From Bythopirellula sp. (GTDB lineage: Bacteria > Planctomycetota > Planctomycetia > Pirellulales > Lacipirellulaceae), in NCBI GenBank assembly GCA_028285205.1, contig JANQQA010000111.1:1-61200 (forward strand): a stretch of DNA of 61,200 bases, in the 5' to 3' direction. The position numbers and the translations under genes are program-made. Numbering within the stretch: position 1 is the first letter of the stretch; the number at the start of each line of letters is the position of its first letter. Shown one piece after another: positions 19,882 through 29,265 of the stretch. The notes under the pieces were generated by a model. That model was not told the DNA's origin, ran no database searches, and saw nothing but the letters and a program-made list of their open reading frames with translations.

Positions 19882-20817
19882 GTGAATAAATCGTCGCCTG
19901 CTCTCGACTGTTGGTTCCTTACGGGTGCTACCGCTGTCGGCAAGACAGAAACCGCGTTGGTGTTGGCCCAGCGGCTGAACGCCGAGATCGTCTCGCTGGA
20001 TTCGATGACGATCTACCGCGGCATGGACATCGGCACCGCTAAGCCTTCTGCCCAGCAACAGGCGCAAGTGCCTCATCATCTCATCGACATTGTCGAACCG
20101 GACGAAGAGTACAGCATCGATTGCTACCTGCAGGCAGCGCACCAGAAGATTGCGGAGATCAAAACGCGGGAACGCGAGGTGTTGTTCGTCGGTGGGACGC
20201 CGCTGTACCTGAAAGCGCTGCTGCGGGGCCTGGAATCGGGTCCGCCGGCAAACTGGGAATTGCGTGAACAGATCGAGGCGGAGGTTGCTGAGATCGGCAA
20301 TCAGGCGCTGTATGAGCGGCTCGAACGGCTCGATCCGGTGGCGGCTTCGCAGATTCATCCTAACGATACGCGTCGATTGATTCGCGCCGTGGAGGTGTTC
20401 CGCTCCACCGGTCAACCGATCAGTCATCATCAATTGCATTTTGAGCAAGAGAACGAGCCACAGGATTGCCGCGTGTTCGTATTGCAGCGAGAGCGCGACG
20501 AGCAGTACGAGCGGATAAATCGTCGCGTCGATGTGATGCTCGAGGAGGGACTCGTCCAGGAAGTCGAGCAACTAACTTCCGGCGGCAAACAACTCGGGCG
20601 CACAGCGAGCCAGGCGGTTGGCTACCGCGAAGTCATTGACTACTTGCAGGACGGTGCGGTCGATGTCATGAAGACGAAGATTAAGACACGGACCCGTCGG
20701 TTCGCCAAACGCCAAGGCACTTGGTTTCGCAGCCTCTCGGAATGCCGTTTCGTTCCGATTGCAGGCAACGTCGACGCCAGCCAGCTGGCGGAGAAAATCA
20801 TCGCCCAAGTCAATTAG
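19882..20817 (+). CDS. miaA: tRNA dimethylallyltransferase
   Basis: The enzyme transfers a dimethylallyl group to N6 of A37 in tRNAs that read UNN codons. The 311-aa length is normal. P-loop 'GATAVGKTETA' lies near residues 15-25. The family segments 'EIVSLDSMTIYRGMDIGTAKPS', 'PHHLIDIVEPDEEYS' and 'VLFVGGTPLYLKALLRGL' follow, and 'QAVGYREVIDYL' lies near the C-terminus. The start is a GTG with AAGAAG about 6 nt upstream. It is monocistronic and divergent from hisE-hisG across 168 nt. Confidence 0.95.
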   Translation: MNKSSPALDCWFLTGATAVGKTETALVLAQRLNAEIVSLDSMTIYRGMDIGTAKPSAQQQAQVPHHLIDIVEPDEEYSIDCYLQAAHQKIAEIKTREREVLFVGGTPLYLKALLRGLESGPPANWELREQIEAEVAEIGNQALYERLERLDPVAASQIHPNDTRRLIRAVEVFRSTGQPISHHQLHFEQENEPQDCRVFVLQRERDEQYERINRRVDVMLEEGLVQEVEQLTSGGKQLGRTASQAVGYREVIDYLQDGAVDVMKTKIKTRTRRFAKRQGTWFRSLSECRFVPIAGNVDASQLAEKIIAQVN

Positions 20818-20892
20818 TGCCTATCCCATAACTAGCCACATTAAGACGATCCTAGAGAACCGCCCTACGTTCGTTCTTCTTGCGGTCGGTTC

Positions 20893-21909
20893 TTAACAGT
20901 CGCGACGAATCACGAATTGCGCGATCTGTTCGAGCGTCGTCTTCGCGGGCGAGGGCCGCAAGCCATCAAGCTGCTGAACTGCTTGAGCGACATGAGTTTC
21001 CGCGACGTCGCGGGCGTGTTGCATGGCATCACTATCATCCAACCATCGCAGCAGCTCCGCTCGGCTTTCACGGTCCGTACTCTCAATTAGCCCGCGCAAT
21101 GTCAGCCGCTGTTGGTGGTTGAGTTGATCTCGCAAGTGAATCAGCGGCAAGGTCATCTTTTGATTTGAGAGATCCGTACCCAGGGACTTGCCCGTGATCT
21201 GTTCGTCACCTTCCAAGTCGAGCAAATCATCTGCAATTTGGAAGGCAATCCCCAAGTGTCTGCCGTAGGATTCTAATGCCTTGCCCAGTCGTTCCGAGGA
21301 CCCGGCGTAGTGGCCACCCAACAAACAGCAACACGCGCATAGTTCGGCGGTCTTGGCACTGATGATATCGAAGTAGGTATCGAGGCTCAGTTCGAAATCA
21401 CCACTGGCGGCCGTCTGTTTCAGTTCGCCTTCGCAAACGACATTGGTCGCTCGCCCGATGGTGCGACAGCCAAACGTCGTCTCCAGAGTGCTTGCCAAGT
21501 AAAATGCGTGCGTGAACAGGTAGTCGCCCAGCAGTACACTCGTCTGATTGTCCCAACGGGCGTTGACGGTCGCCTTGTGGCGGCGAATGTCCGCCTCGTC
21601 GAGTACATCATCATGGACCAGGGTGGCGGTATGGATCATTTCGACGACGGCTGCCAAGACGCGGTGGGCGTCGTTCAGCTCTCCCACTGCTTGTCCTGAC
21701 AACAGGAGCAGCGCCGGCCGCAGTCGCTTGCCTCCGATGCGGAAGGAGTGCTGGGCGAGCTCGTCAATGAAGGCGTCGTCGTGCCGGAGTTCTTTCCGTA
21801 ACAATTGCGAGACAGCTGACAGGTCGGTCGCGATGGGAGCAAACAGGACAGCGAGCAAGTTGGACGTCTGTCCGTTCGTCGTGGCTGGCATGGATTTGGC
21901 GAGGCTCAT
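20893..21909 (-). CDS. Polyprenyl diphosphate synthase (trans-isoprenyl chain elongation)
   Basis: This 338-aa enzyme is of the all-trans polyprenyl synthetase class, which adds isopentenyl units to an allylic diphosphate to make the side chain of a quinone. Both Asp-rich Mg sites are present, 'DDVLD' (in '[14 protein letters not shown]') and 'DDLLD' (in '[12 protein letters not shown]'). The basic '[13 protein letters not shown]' lies near the N-terminus. Chain length cannot be read reliably; medium/long-chain (hepta- to nonaprenyl) is likely from length and sequence. Its ATG overlaps the moaC stop codon (ATGA), so translation is probably coupled although the pathways differ. It likely supplies menaquinone side chains (inference). 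Confidence 0.9.
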   Translation of the reverse strand: MSLAKSMPATTNGQTSNLLAVLFAPIATDLSAVSQLLRKELRHDDAFIDELAQHSFRIGGKRLRPALLLLSGQAVGELNDAHRVLAAVVEMIHTATLVHDDVLDEADIRRHKATVNARWDNQTSVLLGDYLFTHAFYLASTLETTFGCRTIGRATNVVCEGELKQTAASGDFELSLDTYFDIISAKTAELCACCCLLGGHYAGSSERLGKALESYGRHLGIAFQIADDLLDLEGDEQITGKSLGTDLSNQKMTLPLIHLRDQLNHQQRLTLRGLIESTDRESRAELLRWLDDSDAMQHARDVAETHVAQAVQQLDGLRPSPAKTTLEQIAQFVIRRDC

Positions 21910-22406
21910 TCCGATCCTTTGTGCTGTCTTGATGCTTGACGACGGAACGTTCCGCTCTTGCCGCCGGTCTTCTCTTCAAGCTGTATTTGCTCAATTGTCA
22001 TGCCACGATCGACCGCTTTACACATATCGTAAATCGTCAATGCCGCGACGCTTACGGCAGTCAGTGCTTCCATCTCCACGCCTGTTTTCGCCGCGACCTG
22101 AACCGTCGCTTCAACTTCGATCGCGTCGTCACCCAGTGGCCTGAGTTCAAGTTGCACCGAGTCCAACGCCAGGGGATGACACAGCGGAATCAAGTCGGCA
22201 GTCTGTTTGGCCGCCATGATTCCCGCCAATCGCGCGACTTCCAACACGTCTCCCTTATCGTGTCCACGTTGCAGGATCAATTGCAGCGTGCTCGGTTGCA
22301 TCCGAACAATTCCGCGTGCCCTGGCCAGCCGATCCGTCACGGCTTTCGAGCCGACGTCGACCATGCGACTGGCACCCTGCTCGTCGAAATGGCTCAATCC
22401 TGCCAT
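21906..22406 (-). CDS. moaC: Cyclic pyranopterin monophosphate synthase
   Basis: MoaC converts the MoaA product (3',8-cH2GTP) to cyclic pyranopterin monophosphate in molybdenum-cofactor synthesis. The 166-aa length is normal. Family landmarks are '[16 protein letters not shown]' near the N-terminus, '[12 protein letters not shown]', '[31 protein letters not shown]' carrying the catalytic Asp/Lys region, and 'KTGGKSG' near the end. Its stop overlaps the start of the polyprenyl synthase gene by 4 nt. No other Mo-cofactor gene is in the window. Confidence 0.96.
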   Translation of the reverse strand: MAGLSHFDEQGASRMVDVGSKAVTDRLARARGIVRMQPSTLQLILQRGHDKGDVLEVARLAGIMAAKQTADLIPLCHPLALDSVQLELRPLGDDAIEVEATVQVAAKTGVEMEALTAVSVAALTIYDMCKAVDRGMTIEQIQLEEKTGGKSGTFRRQASRQHKGSE

Positions 22407-22594
22407 GGCACCGTGGAATCGGAATCAGGCCGAGGAAAACCGGACATTGTAGGGAGTTAACCGCTGAAGTCGACCCGGATTGGAGGTCGGCAAATGGAGG
22501 CCCGAGGATGTGGAGTCCTACGAACTTCCTCTGGCGTAGAAACCGCAAGAAGCGGGGCACCATTAACTTGATGCGAATCTCGTCAGACGATGCG

Positions 22595-22942
22595 TTAAGG
22601 CCACAGATACAGCACCGCACCCGCCAGCAAGGCGAGGATCCCCAAAACTTGCCATGCGACCGACGGATTGCCCGCGGAGGCGAAGCGGCTGGTCTCGAGT
22701 TCGGGAGAGTCGCTTGTCTTATGGACGGTCAACTCGTTGAGCACTGAGTTGGCTCTCTGCAAGTCGCGATGCCTGACGAGAACCTGCACTTCACCTGGCG
22801 CTTTTGCCCGAAAGCCAGCCGTGTAACCTCCCGAGGTAGTGGCATCAATGTCTCGAGCGGCGAGTGCACTGACGATCATCGCTGCTTCCAGATCGTTAGG
22901 GACCGACACTAAAGTCTCGGGGGTGTTTTCGTGGTCGTGCAT
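22595..22942 (-). CDS. DUF2007-like protein with C-terminal membrane anchor
   Basis: This is a 115-aa protein starting at 'MHDHENTPETLVSVPN'. Residues 10-75 ('NDLEAAMIVSALAARDIDA', then 'VLVRHRDLQRANSVLNEL') match the small PII-like/DUF2007 domain ('putative signal-transducing protein') found in many bacteria. Residues 96-115 form a C-terminal transmembrane segment ('VLGILALLAGAVLYLWP'), so it is probably tail-anchored with the domain in the cytoplasm. Upstream in-frame codons to 23017 exist but are not protein-like. The function is unknown; the family name is descriptive only. Confidence 0.7.
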   Translation of the reverse strand: MHDHENTPETLVSVPNDLEAAMIVSALAARDIDATTSGGYTAGFRAKAPGEVQVLVRHRDLQRANSVLNELTVHKTSDSPELETSRFASAGNPSVAWQVLGILALLAGAVLYLWP

Positions 22943-23151
22943 TGTGCTGCGCAACGGCGGAGTTTGCGGCTGACGGTTGTGACTCTGTAATTCTAGGCAA
23001 TCCCCCAAGTGGGGCAAACTACAGCGCTGTGGCGTTCTGCAGCGACGCCTACAGATGTTGCGATGCGCTCTATTGCAAAGCTGTCAGATTTTACTGCTGC
23101 TTGGTAAAATACAGGAACTTCTAATCTGCCATCCCGCGTTTTGTTAGTTTC

Positions 23152-24780
23152 ATGCCCGCACAGGAACCTTCGCCAAAAGCTGATAGCAGTACCAAATTGG
23201 CTGCGGCAGGAACCGCGAAGAACAGGAAGCACGAGTCGCGCAACCGACGTGCGAACGGCGCATCCAGAGCCTTGTCTCGTCTTGCGACACGCCGCGGTCG
23301 ACGGGAGCTGCGCGAGCAGTCGCCTAGTTGGGCCACCAGCCTCCTTCTGCACATCGCGGTGCTACTGCTGTTGGCATACGTGACGTTGCCGCTTGCCAGT
23401 ACGCCCGAGCTATCGCTGGAGGCAGCGGCGATCACGGAGGAGACCTTCGAAATAGAAGACGAACTGCTCGACGTAGACTTTGACATGGAACAGGACACGC
23501 TCGAAGAAACCATCGACGAGCAACTCGACCTCCAGCCCCAGATTGAAGTGACCACTGAGGCCTTCGAGTTTCAGGATGCGCCTCCTTTGGAGATGCTCAC
23601 CGAAGCGGTCGACTTTGGTGTGAGCCTCAGTGACCTGGGTGAACTTCCCGATACCGCCGGAATGACCACTTCCGGACTCGCGGGACGGACCGGCGCAACG
23701 AAGGCCGAACTGTTGCGGTCGGGCGGCGGCACGAGATCGAGCGAGAAGGCAGTACTGGCCGGGCTCGACTGGCTTGCCCGACATCAGTACCCCGACGGCA
23801 GCTGGAATTTCGATCACACCCAAAGCGAGTGCAACGGCCAATGCGCGAACCCCGCGTCGCGGTACTTCAGAGCGCGGTCCGCGGCGACAGGACTGGCGTT
23901 ACTCTGTTACCTGGGTGCCGGCCATACTCAAGAAGAGGGCCGCTATCAGCGTGTGGTGCTGCGTGGAATTTACGCCCTCGGCAACATGTTCAAGCTCGAC
24001 GAGAATGGCGCATCGTTCTGGGACCCTGAGGGGCGTATGTACTCGCACGGCATCGCGACCATGGCGATCTGCGAAGCCTACGCCCTTACGGGCGATCCCG
24101 CACTGCGTGAACCTGCACAGGCTGCGATTAATTTTACCTGCTACGCTCAAGATCCAAGAGGTGGCGGATGGCGCTACGCTCCCCGTCAGGCGGGAGACAC
24201 GTCGGTGGTCGGCTGGCAGATCGGAGCGCTGAAGAGCGGATATCTATCGAACTTAAGTGTGCCTCCACAGGTGGTGCAGCGTGCTGCCGGATTTCTCAAT
24301 TCGATGAGCAGCAACGACGGCTCTCGGTATTATTATGACAAGAATCGCGCAGACGGGCATGCCGCGTGTACAGCCATCGGCGCATTGTGTCGAATGTACA
24401 TGGGCGCGAGTAAGGATTACCCCGGAGTCCAGAACGCTGTAGGCTACCTGTCCCAGCGCGGCCCTTCTGAGGGCGACGTCTACTACAACTACTACGCGGC
24501 ACAGGCGCTGTTTCATTACACGGGTGGCAAAGGGCCGATTTGGAAGCAGTGGAACGACAAGATGCGCGACCAATTGGTTAGTACTCAGGCAAGCGAAGGA
24601 CATGAACTGGGCAGTTGGGCCCCGATTGGTGCGGGCCATGCTGCGCATGCGGGGCGACTGTTCACCACCGCGATGAGCGTGATGACTTTGGAAGTGTACT
24701 ATCGCATGATGCCCATCTATCGTGAGGCGGCAGTGGAAGGAAGCTTCGACACGTCGACGGATGACACGCAAGAGAATTGA
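23152..24780 (+). CDS. Membrane-anchored prenyltransferase/squalene-oxidase-repeat protein
   Basis: This 542-aa protein has a basic cytoplasmic N-terminus (residues 1-60) and one membrane segment at about 62-82 ('LLLHIAVLLLLAYVTLPLA'). An acidic linker follows (about 90-150, many Glu/Asp). From about 200 there is an alpha/alpha-barrel domain of prenyltransferase/squalene-cyclase repeats ('VLAGLDWLARHQYPDGSWNF', 'WQIGALKSGYL', 'AACTAIGALCRMYMG', 'YYNYYAAQALFHYTGG'). QW-like repeat motifs are visible, but I cannot find the DxDD cyclase acid motif, so catalysis of terpene cyclisation is doubtful. The family is expanded in planctomycetes with unknown function. It ends 14 nt before the patatin start, suggesting an operon. 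Confidence 0.8.
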   Translation: MPAQEPSPKADSSTKLAAAGTAKNRKHESRNRRANGASRALSRLATRRGRRELREQSPSWATSLLLHIAVLLLLAYVTLPLASTPELSLEAAAITEETFEIEDELLDVDFDMEQDTLEETIDEQLDLQPQIEVTTEAFEFQDAPPLEMLTEAVDFGVSLSDLGELPDTAGMTTSGLAGRTGATKAELLRSGGGTRSSEKAVLAGLDWLARHQYPDGSWNFDHTQSECNGQCANPASRYFRARSAATGLALLCYLGAGHTQEEGRYQRVVLRGIYALGNMFKLDENGASFWDPEGRMYSHGIATMAICEAYALTGDPALREPAQAAINFTCYAQDPRGGGWRYAPRQAGDTSVVGWQIGALKSGYLSNLSVPPQVVQRAAGFLNSMSSNDGSRYYYDKNRADGHAACTAIGALCRMYMGASKDYPGVQNAVGYLSQRGPSEGDVYYNYYAAQALFHYTGGKGPIWKQWNDKMRDQLVSTQASEGHELGSWAPIGAGHAAHAGRLFTTAMSVMTLEVYYRMMPIYREAAVEGSFDTSTDDTQEN

Positions 24781-24794
24781 GTAGGGAACGATTG

Positions 24795-25820
24795 ATGGCA
24801 GATTTTCGGATCTTGTCGCTTGATGGCGGGGGAATTCGTGGTGCATTCGGTGCTGCCTATTTGGGATACATTGAGAAGCAGCTCGGCCGTTCGGTTACCG
24901 AATACTTCGACTTGATCGCAGGGACTTCGACCGGTGCCATCACGGCGGCTTCTCTGGCATCAGGAAGGCCCGCCGAGGAGGTGGTCGATTTCTACAATAA
25001 GCACGTCGGCAACATTTTTCACCCTCGTGAACCGCATCGACCGCGGGGCGTCGTGCGGCTGGCATTCCCGGCAGCACGCCGCATCTTGCGGCGACGCACG
25101 CAAGCGAACTTCGACGACTTTTTTCAGTCTCGCTACTGTCCGTACGCGCTGGGGCACGCCTTCGAAGACGGCTTCGGCGACACGACACTCAGTCAACTGA
25201 CGCACGGACCGCTGATTGTTCCGTCGGTCAATCTTTCCAGTGGCTGCACGCATCTGTTTCGCACACCGCATCTGCCGGAGTACCAAGATCAGAGGGATTA
25301 TCTGGTTCGCGATGTCCTGCGAGCCGCGACCGCCGCCCCGACGTACTTCCCGCACAAGGTCATGCCCGACGGGCAGGCCTACTGCGATGGCGGCGTCTGG
25401 GCGAACAATCCTGGCGTGTTGGCAGTTGCCGAGGCGATCAAGATCCGCACGCACTGCACACGCGACGATTGCGTGCCCGCGTTCGACGTGTCGACCATTT
25501 CGCTACTTTCGATTGGCACCGGCACGACGACCTATTCTCTCTCCCCGCCGGGCAGCGATGCGGGCATTCTCTTTTGGGCCCGTTACATCGCCGACGTGAT
25601 GAGCTTCTCGCAGGCCCAAGGTACCGAGATCCCGCTCGATTACTTGCTGGGAGAAAGGTACCATACCGTCAACTTCGATCTGCCCGACGATAGCTGGACA
25701 CTCGACGGCATTCAGCACATGGATCGCCTATTTGAAATCGGTCGCGAGCAGGCCGAGGCACAGCTCGATACGCTGGCAAAGAAGTTCTTCCACGCGCGTC
25801 GGGCTGAAGTGAAGGCCTAG
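24795..25820 (+). CDS. Patatin-like phospholipase
   Basis: This is a 341-aa hydrolase of the patatin family (Ser-Asp dyad, acyl-ester cleavage of phospholipids). The oxyanion loop is 'GGGIRG' at residues 11-16. The nucleophile elbow is 'GTSTG' with Ser45, and the catalytic Asp198 is in 'YCDGGVWANNPG'. The start is the ATG after AGGGA; the preceding in-frame TTG overlaps the upstream stop and is not needed. No signal peptide is present, so it is cytoplasmic or peripheral. The 14-nt gap from the squalene-cyclase-fold gene implies cotranscription. The 'FRILSLDGGGIRG' start resembles patatins of CBASS defence (CapV-like), but no nucleotide cyclase gene is nearby. Confidence 0.9.
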   Translation: MADFRILSLDGGGIRGAFGAAYLGYIEKQLGRSVTEYFDLIAGTSTGAITAASLASGRPAEEVVDFYNKHVGNIFHPREPHRPRGVVRLAFPAARRILRRRTQANFDDFFQSRYCPYALGHAFEDGFGDTTLSQLTHGPLIVPSVNLSSGCTHLFRTPHLPEYQDQRDYLVRDVLRAATAAPTYFPHKVMPDGQAYCDGGVWANNPGVLAVAEAIKIRTHCTRDDCVPAFDVSTISLLSIGTGTTTYSLSPPGSDAGILFWARYIADVMSFSQAQGTEIPLDYLLGERYHTVNFDLPDDSWTLDGIQHMDRLFEIGREQAEAQLDTLAKKFFHARRAEVKA

Positions 25821-25865
25821 GCCGCCGCACACGAAACTTGCAACTCTGTGCTCGGCCGACGTCAG

Positions 25866-26612
25866 CTAGCGGTACTGCGGATTGGGGAAATCGCTCCGAC
25901 AACCGGCGTCCCACTTGGAACGCTGATTTCCGTGTGCGGGAATCCCGCCGGCATCCTTGATCACTCGTGCCAAGTGCATCAGGTTCCAGGTCATGAATGT
26001 CGTGTTACGGTTGGTGAAGTCGTTTTCCGGGCCACCCGATCCTGGATCGAGATAGGACGGGCCCGGGCCAGCTTCTCCTAACCACGCCGCATCTGCTTGC
26101 GGTGGGATCACGTAGCCCAGATGCTGCAGTGAGTAGAGAATGTTCATCGCGCAGTGCTTGGCACCATCTTCGTTGCCGGTGACGAGGCAACCGCCGACCC
26201 GACCGTAGTAAGCATATTGCCCATGCTCGTTGAGCAGGTGGCTCGTGGCGTAGAGTCGCTCGATCACTTGCGTGGCGATGGACGTCTTTTCGCCCAACCA
26301 GATGGAGGTTCCGATCACCAAGATGTCGGCCGCCATCACACGCTCAGAAATCGCTGGCCACTCATCGACGTCCCAGCCATGCTCGGTCATGTCGGGCCAG
26401 ACACCCGTTGCGATCTGATGGTCAACCGGTCGGAGCTCGTCGACGGTGACGCCGTTCTTTTCCAAGATCGCTTTGGAAATGTCGATCAGTCCTTGCGTGT
26501 GGGACATCTCCGGCGACTTCTTCAGCGTGCAATTCAGGAAGATTGCCTTGAGGTCGGAAAAATCCCAAGTACTTTCTGAGCAAAGTGACTCTTGCAGATC
26601 GTTAAGGGGCAT
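25866..26612 (-). CDS. Flavodoxin-family NAD(P)H-dependent FMN reductase
   Basis: This 248-aa protein has a flavodoxin-like Rossmann fold. The FMN-phosphate loop region is 'AIFLNCTLKKSPEMSHTQG' (about residues 23-42). 'ADILVIGTSIWLGEKTS' and 'GRVGGCLVTGNEDGAKH' match the other flavin contacts in NADPH-dependent FMN reductases of the 'flavodoxin family protein' type. The start ATG has AAGGA 6-7 nt upstream. It is convergent with patatin (45 nt between stops) and stands alone. The physiological electron acceptor is not identifiable. Confidence 0.8.
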   Translation of the reverse strand: MPLNDLQESLCSESTWDFSDLKAIFLNCTLKKSPEMSHTQGLIDISKAILEKNGVTVDELRPVDHQIATGVWPDMTEHGWDVDEWPAISERVMAADILVIGTSIWLGEKTSIATQVIERLYATSHLLNEHGQYAYYGRVGGCLVTGNEDGAKHCAMNILYSLQHLGYVIPPQADAAWLGEAGPGPSYLDPGSGGPENDFTNRNTTFMTWNLMHLARVIKDAGGIPAHGNQRSKWDAGCRSDFPNPQYR

Positions 26613-26835
26613 GTTGATTCCTTGCGTGAGGAGGAGAGCCGGCCGCAGTCGCCTTGCGATGGCCGTCTGACGCTCTGGCGAGTCGGTAGCTTACTTGCTT
26701 TCTGATGCTCGAGCAAACCTTGAGAGTACGATACTGCGAATCCTGGCCGGCAAAAAAGCTTTCACAGAGTCAAGCACAAAGCTAGAATGCGGCCTTGAAC
26801 CGTTCATCGAGGTGCCGACTGGAGGGAAGATTAAG

Positions 26836-28989
26836 ATGTCGAATCGTTCAATGCATTTGATTTTTGCCACTGCCGTAATGATCGCTTCCGCGTCCGGCGC
26901 GTCGGCGCAGTTGTTTTACTCACATACCTCGGGTTCACCCGATGGCGATGGCTTTGTCTGGGACGAGTTTCCCGAGGGCGGGCTCAATAACCTTTCGGAT
27001 GGCAACCAATTCGATACGCCCGATGGAGTGTCCTACAACAACTTCACCGGCAACGACACATTCTTCGATGACAACTATCAGGCGGCAGGCAATGCGCCCA
27101 ACATCAATGGCGATGCCTGGTGGGGTAACCCGCGGGACGATGAGGCATTTCCACAGGCCAATATTCACTTCTTCAACTCACCATTCGGTGGTGCGCAGAC
27201 GTTGGATTTCGATTTCGCTTGGGCAATCGCCGGCCAGGACGCGCCGGACTTCCTCGAATTGGAAATCTACGACTACGAGGCGGGCATCGAAGGAGAAGAT
27301 CTCTTCACTTTCGTCTACGTTGAGCTAGATCAGGCCTGGAACGCCGGTGGTGCCTTTGGTGGTTTCGATGGCCGCTCGGGTACGGTGTTTCTTGATATCT
27401 TTGACTTAACGGATGAAAACACTGGAGAACCGTTCACGGAGATCGAGGACGTGCTGATCACGGTGGCGGACGTCGGAACCTCTGGTGGCACCGGCGAGTT
27501 TGCAATCGATAACGTTTCGATCGATGGTGGAGTTGGCGGCGGTTCCGAAGTCATTTTCACTGGTAACAGCGGAACAATCATCTTCGAAAACGGTACTACG
27601 ATAACCAGTAACTATCTTCGCAAGCCCGGCACAGCTACGTTCTCAACCATAGTGGTCAGTAACGTTGGCACCGAGGACACGACATTCTCAACGACGTTCG
27701 ACAACGTAAATGGTCTGACCCCAGGTGTGCCCGACAGTGGAAAGTTCGTCGCGGCCGGATCCGATGCGTTCACCAATAGCCCACTCGGCTCGGTCGATCA
27801 GAACAGTCCGTCAGGGCACTACTCGCTGGACGTCAATCTGTTCAACGACAGCAACCCGAGCGATCCAATCAACTTCCTCACCGCTCGCATTGGCTTGCAC
27901 GATGCGCCGTCACTGGGCGGCGCGCAGAACGTCGACGTCAGCGCAGGCGAACAAGTCACACTCTCCAACGCGGCAGCGCCGGCGGGTGGCTTGCGTGCCG
28001 GCGTCGAGATCACTTCCACGCTGTTTTCCGGCGGCTTCGCCGTCCTCGACGGTGTCACCGCCGGTGCCAAGGTTTTGCCCGGCGAGTCGGCTAGCTCGAC
28101 CAGTATCACCTTCGACCGTTATGGCAAGCTCAACGGCACCTACAACGGTACGCTCACCGTCAACATGGAGATGAAGTCGCAGCTGGGCTTTTTCCTCAAC
28201 GACGCCGAGACGCTTGACCGCGTGTACAGCCTTAGCTTCGACCTCGATTCCACGAACATCGATACGGTGAACTTCGCGGCCAGCGAGGAACTCGGGCCGC
28301 GCAAGATCGGCGTCAACAACGCCACCATGGCGGCCACGATCCTTGATGGCACATCCACTGCCGCTCAGACGGTGGTGATGACGCCAGGCGGCAACCCAGA
28401 GTTTGGCGAGTCGGATCCCAGCGCCGATCTGACTGGCGATCCAGTCGATGTGTCCTTCAGTGCATCCGGTGACCTCTACGTGTTGCAGTACACATTTGAC
28501 GAAGGCAATCTGCCCGGTGGTTTAAGCGAAGCAGACATTCTGCCGCTGGCCTACGAGACCGGCCAGCAAGATTGGATCAACGCGCTGGGCCTCAACAGTG
28601 ATGGTGGAGCTGGCGAGGCATTCTTCCTTGGATCGTTTGCGGACTACCTACTGGGCACCGACGGTACCCTCGACCCGGCGGATCTCAGCGCTTATGGCGT
28701 CGATCCCGCTAACAACATGGCCTGGGTCGTGCTCGACTACAACTCGCTGTTCGGCTTTGGTCGATTCGCTGGTGCCGCGATCCCGGGCGACTTCAACAAC
28801 GATGGCGATGTCAATGGATTGGACTTCTTGGATTGGCAACGAAATCCCGCGATCGGTGATCTCGCCGACTGGCAAGCGAACTATGGCCAACCGTTATCTG
28901 CGGCAGAAGTCGTGCCAGAGCCGAGCTCGGCCGTGTTGCTGATGCTTGGGGCTTTGGCTTTGTGTGGGGTATCTACGTCCCGAAGGTAG
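26836..28989 (+). CDS. Secreted PEP-CTERM protein with dockerin-like segment
   Basis: This 717-aa protein starts at the ATG at 26836, which has GGAGG about 10 nt upstream and opens a signal peptide ('LIFATAVMIASASGASAQ'). An anchor-type beta-sandwich region lies in residues 25-230 (Asp/Asn/Gly-rich). A dockerin-like loop, 'GDFNNDGDVNGLDFLDW', appears near residue 653. It ends with the sorting signal 'VPEPSSAVLLML' followed by a hydrophobic stretch and 'SRR', the PEP-CTERM pattern cleaved by an exosortase. It is probably exported and then processed or anchored in the envelope. No exosortase gene is in the window. Its ligand is unknown. Confidence 0.85.
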   Translation: MSNRSMHLIFATAVMIASASGASAQLFYSHTSGSPDGDGFVWDEFPEGGLNNLSDGNQFDTPDGVSYNNFTGNDTFFDDNYQAAGNAPNINGDAWWGNPRDDEAFPQANIHFFNSPFGGAQTLDFDFAWAIAGQDAPDFLELEIYDYEAGIEGEDLFTFVYVELDQAWNAGGAFGGFDGRSGTVFLDIFDLTDENTGEPFTEIEDVLITVADVGTSGGTGEFAIDNVSIDGGVGGGSEVIFTGNSGTIIFENGTTITSNYLRKPGTATFSTIVVSNVGTEDTTFSTTFDNVNGLTPGVPDSGKFVAAGSDAFTNSPLGSVDQNSPSGHYSLDVNLFNDSNPSDPINFLTARIGLHDAPSLGGAQNVDVSAGEQVTLSNAAAPAGGLRAGVEITSTLFSGGFAVLDGVTAGAKVLPGESASSTSITFDRYGKLNGTYNGTLTVNMEMKSQLGFFLNDAETLDRVYSLSFDLDSTNIDTVNFAASEELGPRKIGVNNATMAATILDGTSTAAQTVVMTPGGNPEFGESDPSADLTGDPVDVSFSASGDLYVLQYTFDEGNLPGGLSEADILPLAYETGQQDWINALGLNSDGGAGEAFFLGSFADYLLGTDGTLDPADLSAYGVDPANNMAWVVLDYNSLFGFGRFAGAAIPGDFNNDGDVNGLDFLDWQRNPAIGDLADWQANYGQPLSAAEVVPEPSSAVLLMLGALALCGVSTSRR

Positions 28990-29040
28990 ATGCCTTCGTC
29001 GTGGGCTGCTCAGTCAGCTTTACTGTCCAAGAACGCGAAA

Positions 29041-29071
29041 AACCTCGCCACCGACTTGCGATGGCGAGGTT
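29041..29071 (+). terminator. Hairpin terminator after the PEP-CTERM gene
   Basis: AACCTCGCCA and TGGCGAGGTT form a perfect 10-bp stem with an 11-nt loop, 52 nt after the stop codon. The plus-strand trailer is weakly T-rich (TCCGTT). On the minus strand TTTT follows the stem, so it may also stop transcription coming from the right. Confidence 0.6.
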
Positions 29072-29220
29072 TCCGTTGTGCGGGGAAGGGACGACCAGTC
29101 CGGGAGAGAACCGATCGTCGCGCAGTCGACTCGTTCGACCGCCCCTATCTTGCTATCATGATCCGTTGGCAGTGTGAGCCCCAACGGTTTGTGCCTTCAA
29201 AGTTGCGAATCGTGGGGTCT

Positions 29221-29255
29221 TGAGTCGCGAGCAAGTGCTCACGACTCGCGACTCA
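29221..29255. repeat. Inverted heptamer-repeat hairpin after the HTH-receiver gene
   Basis: TGAGTCGCGAG and CTCGCGACTCA are perfect 11-bp arms around 13 nt, located 10 nt past the stop of the minus-strand regulator. The bases belong to a 7-nt periodic series (GACTCGC, GACTCAT, AGCTCGC, GACTAAA) that continues to about 29273. No T-run follows, so it is recorded as a repeat and possible 3'-end structure. Confidence 0.6.
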
Positions 29256-29265
29256 TAGCTCGCGA

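Noticed and set aside
19759..20571. 270-aa minus-strand ORF antisense to miaA
   Set aside because: miaA is a clear match on the plus strand; the antisense product is Arg/Leu/His-rich with no family pattern.
24795..25820. Patatin as a CBASS effector
   Set aside because: The catalytic core resembles CapV-type patatins, but no cGAS-like cyclase, E1/E2 or HORMA gene is near; its partner is a squalene-cyclase-fold protein.
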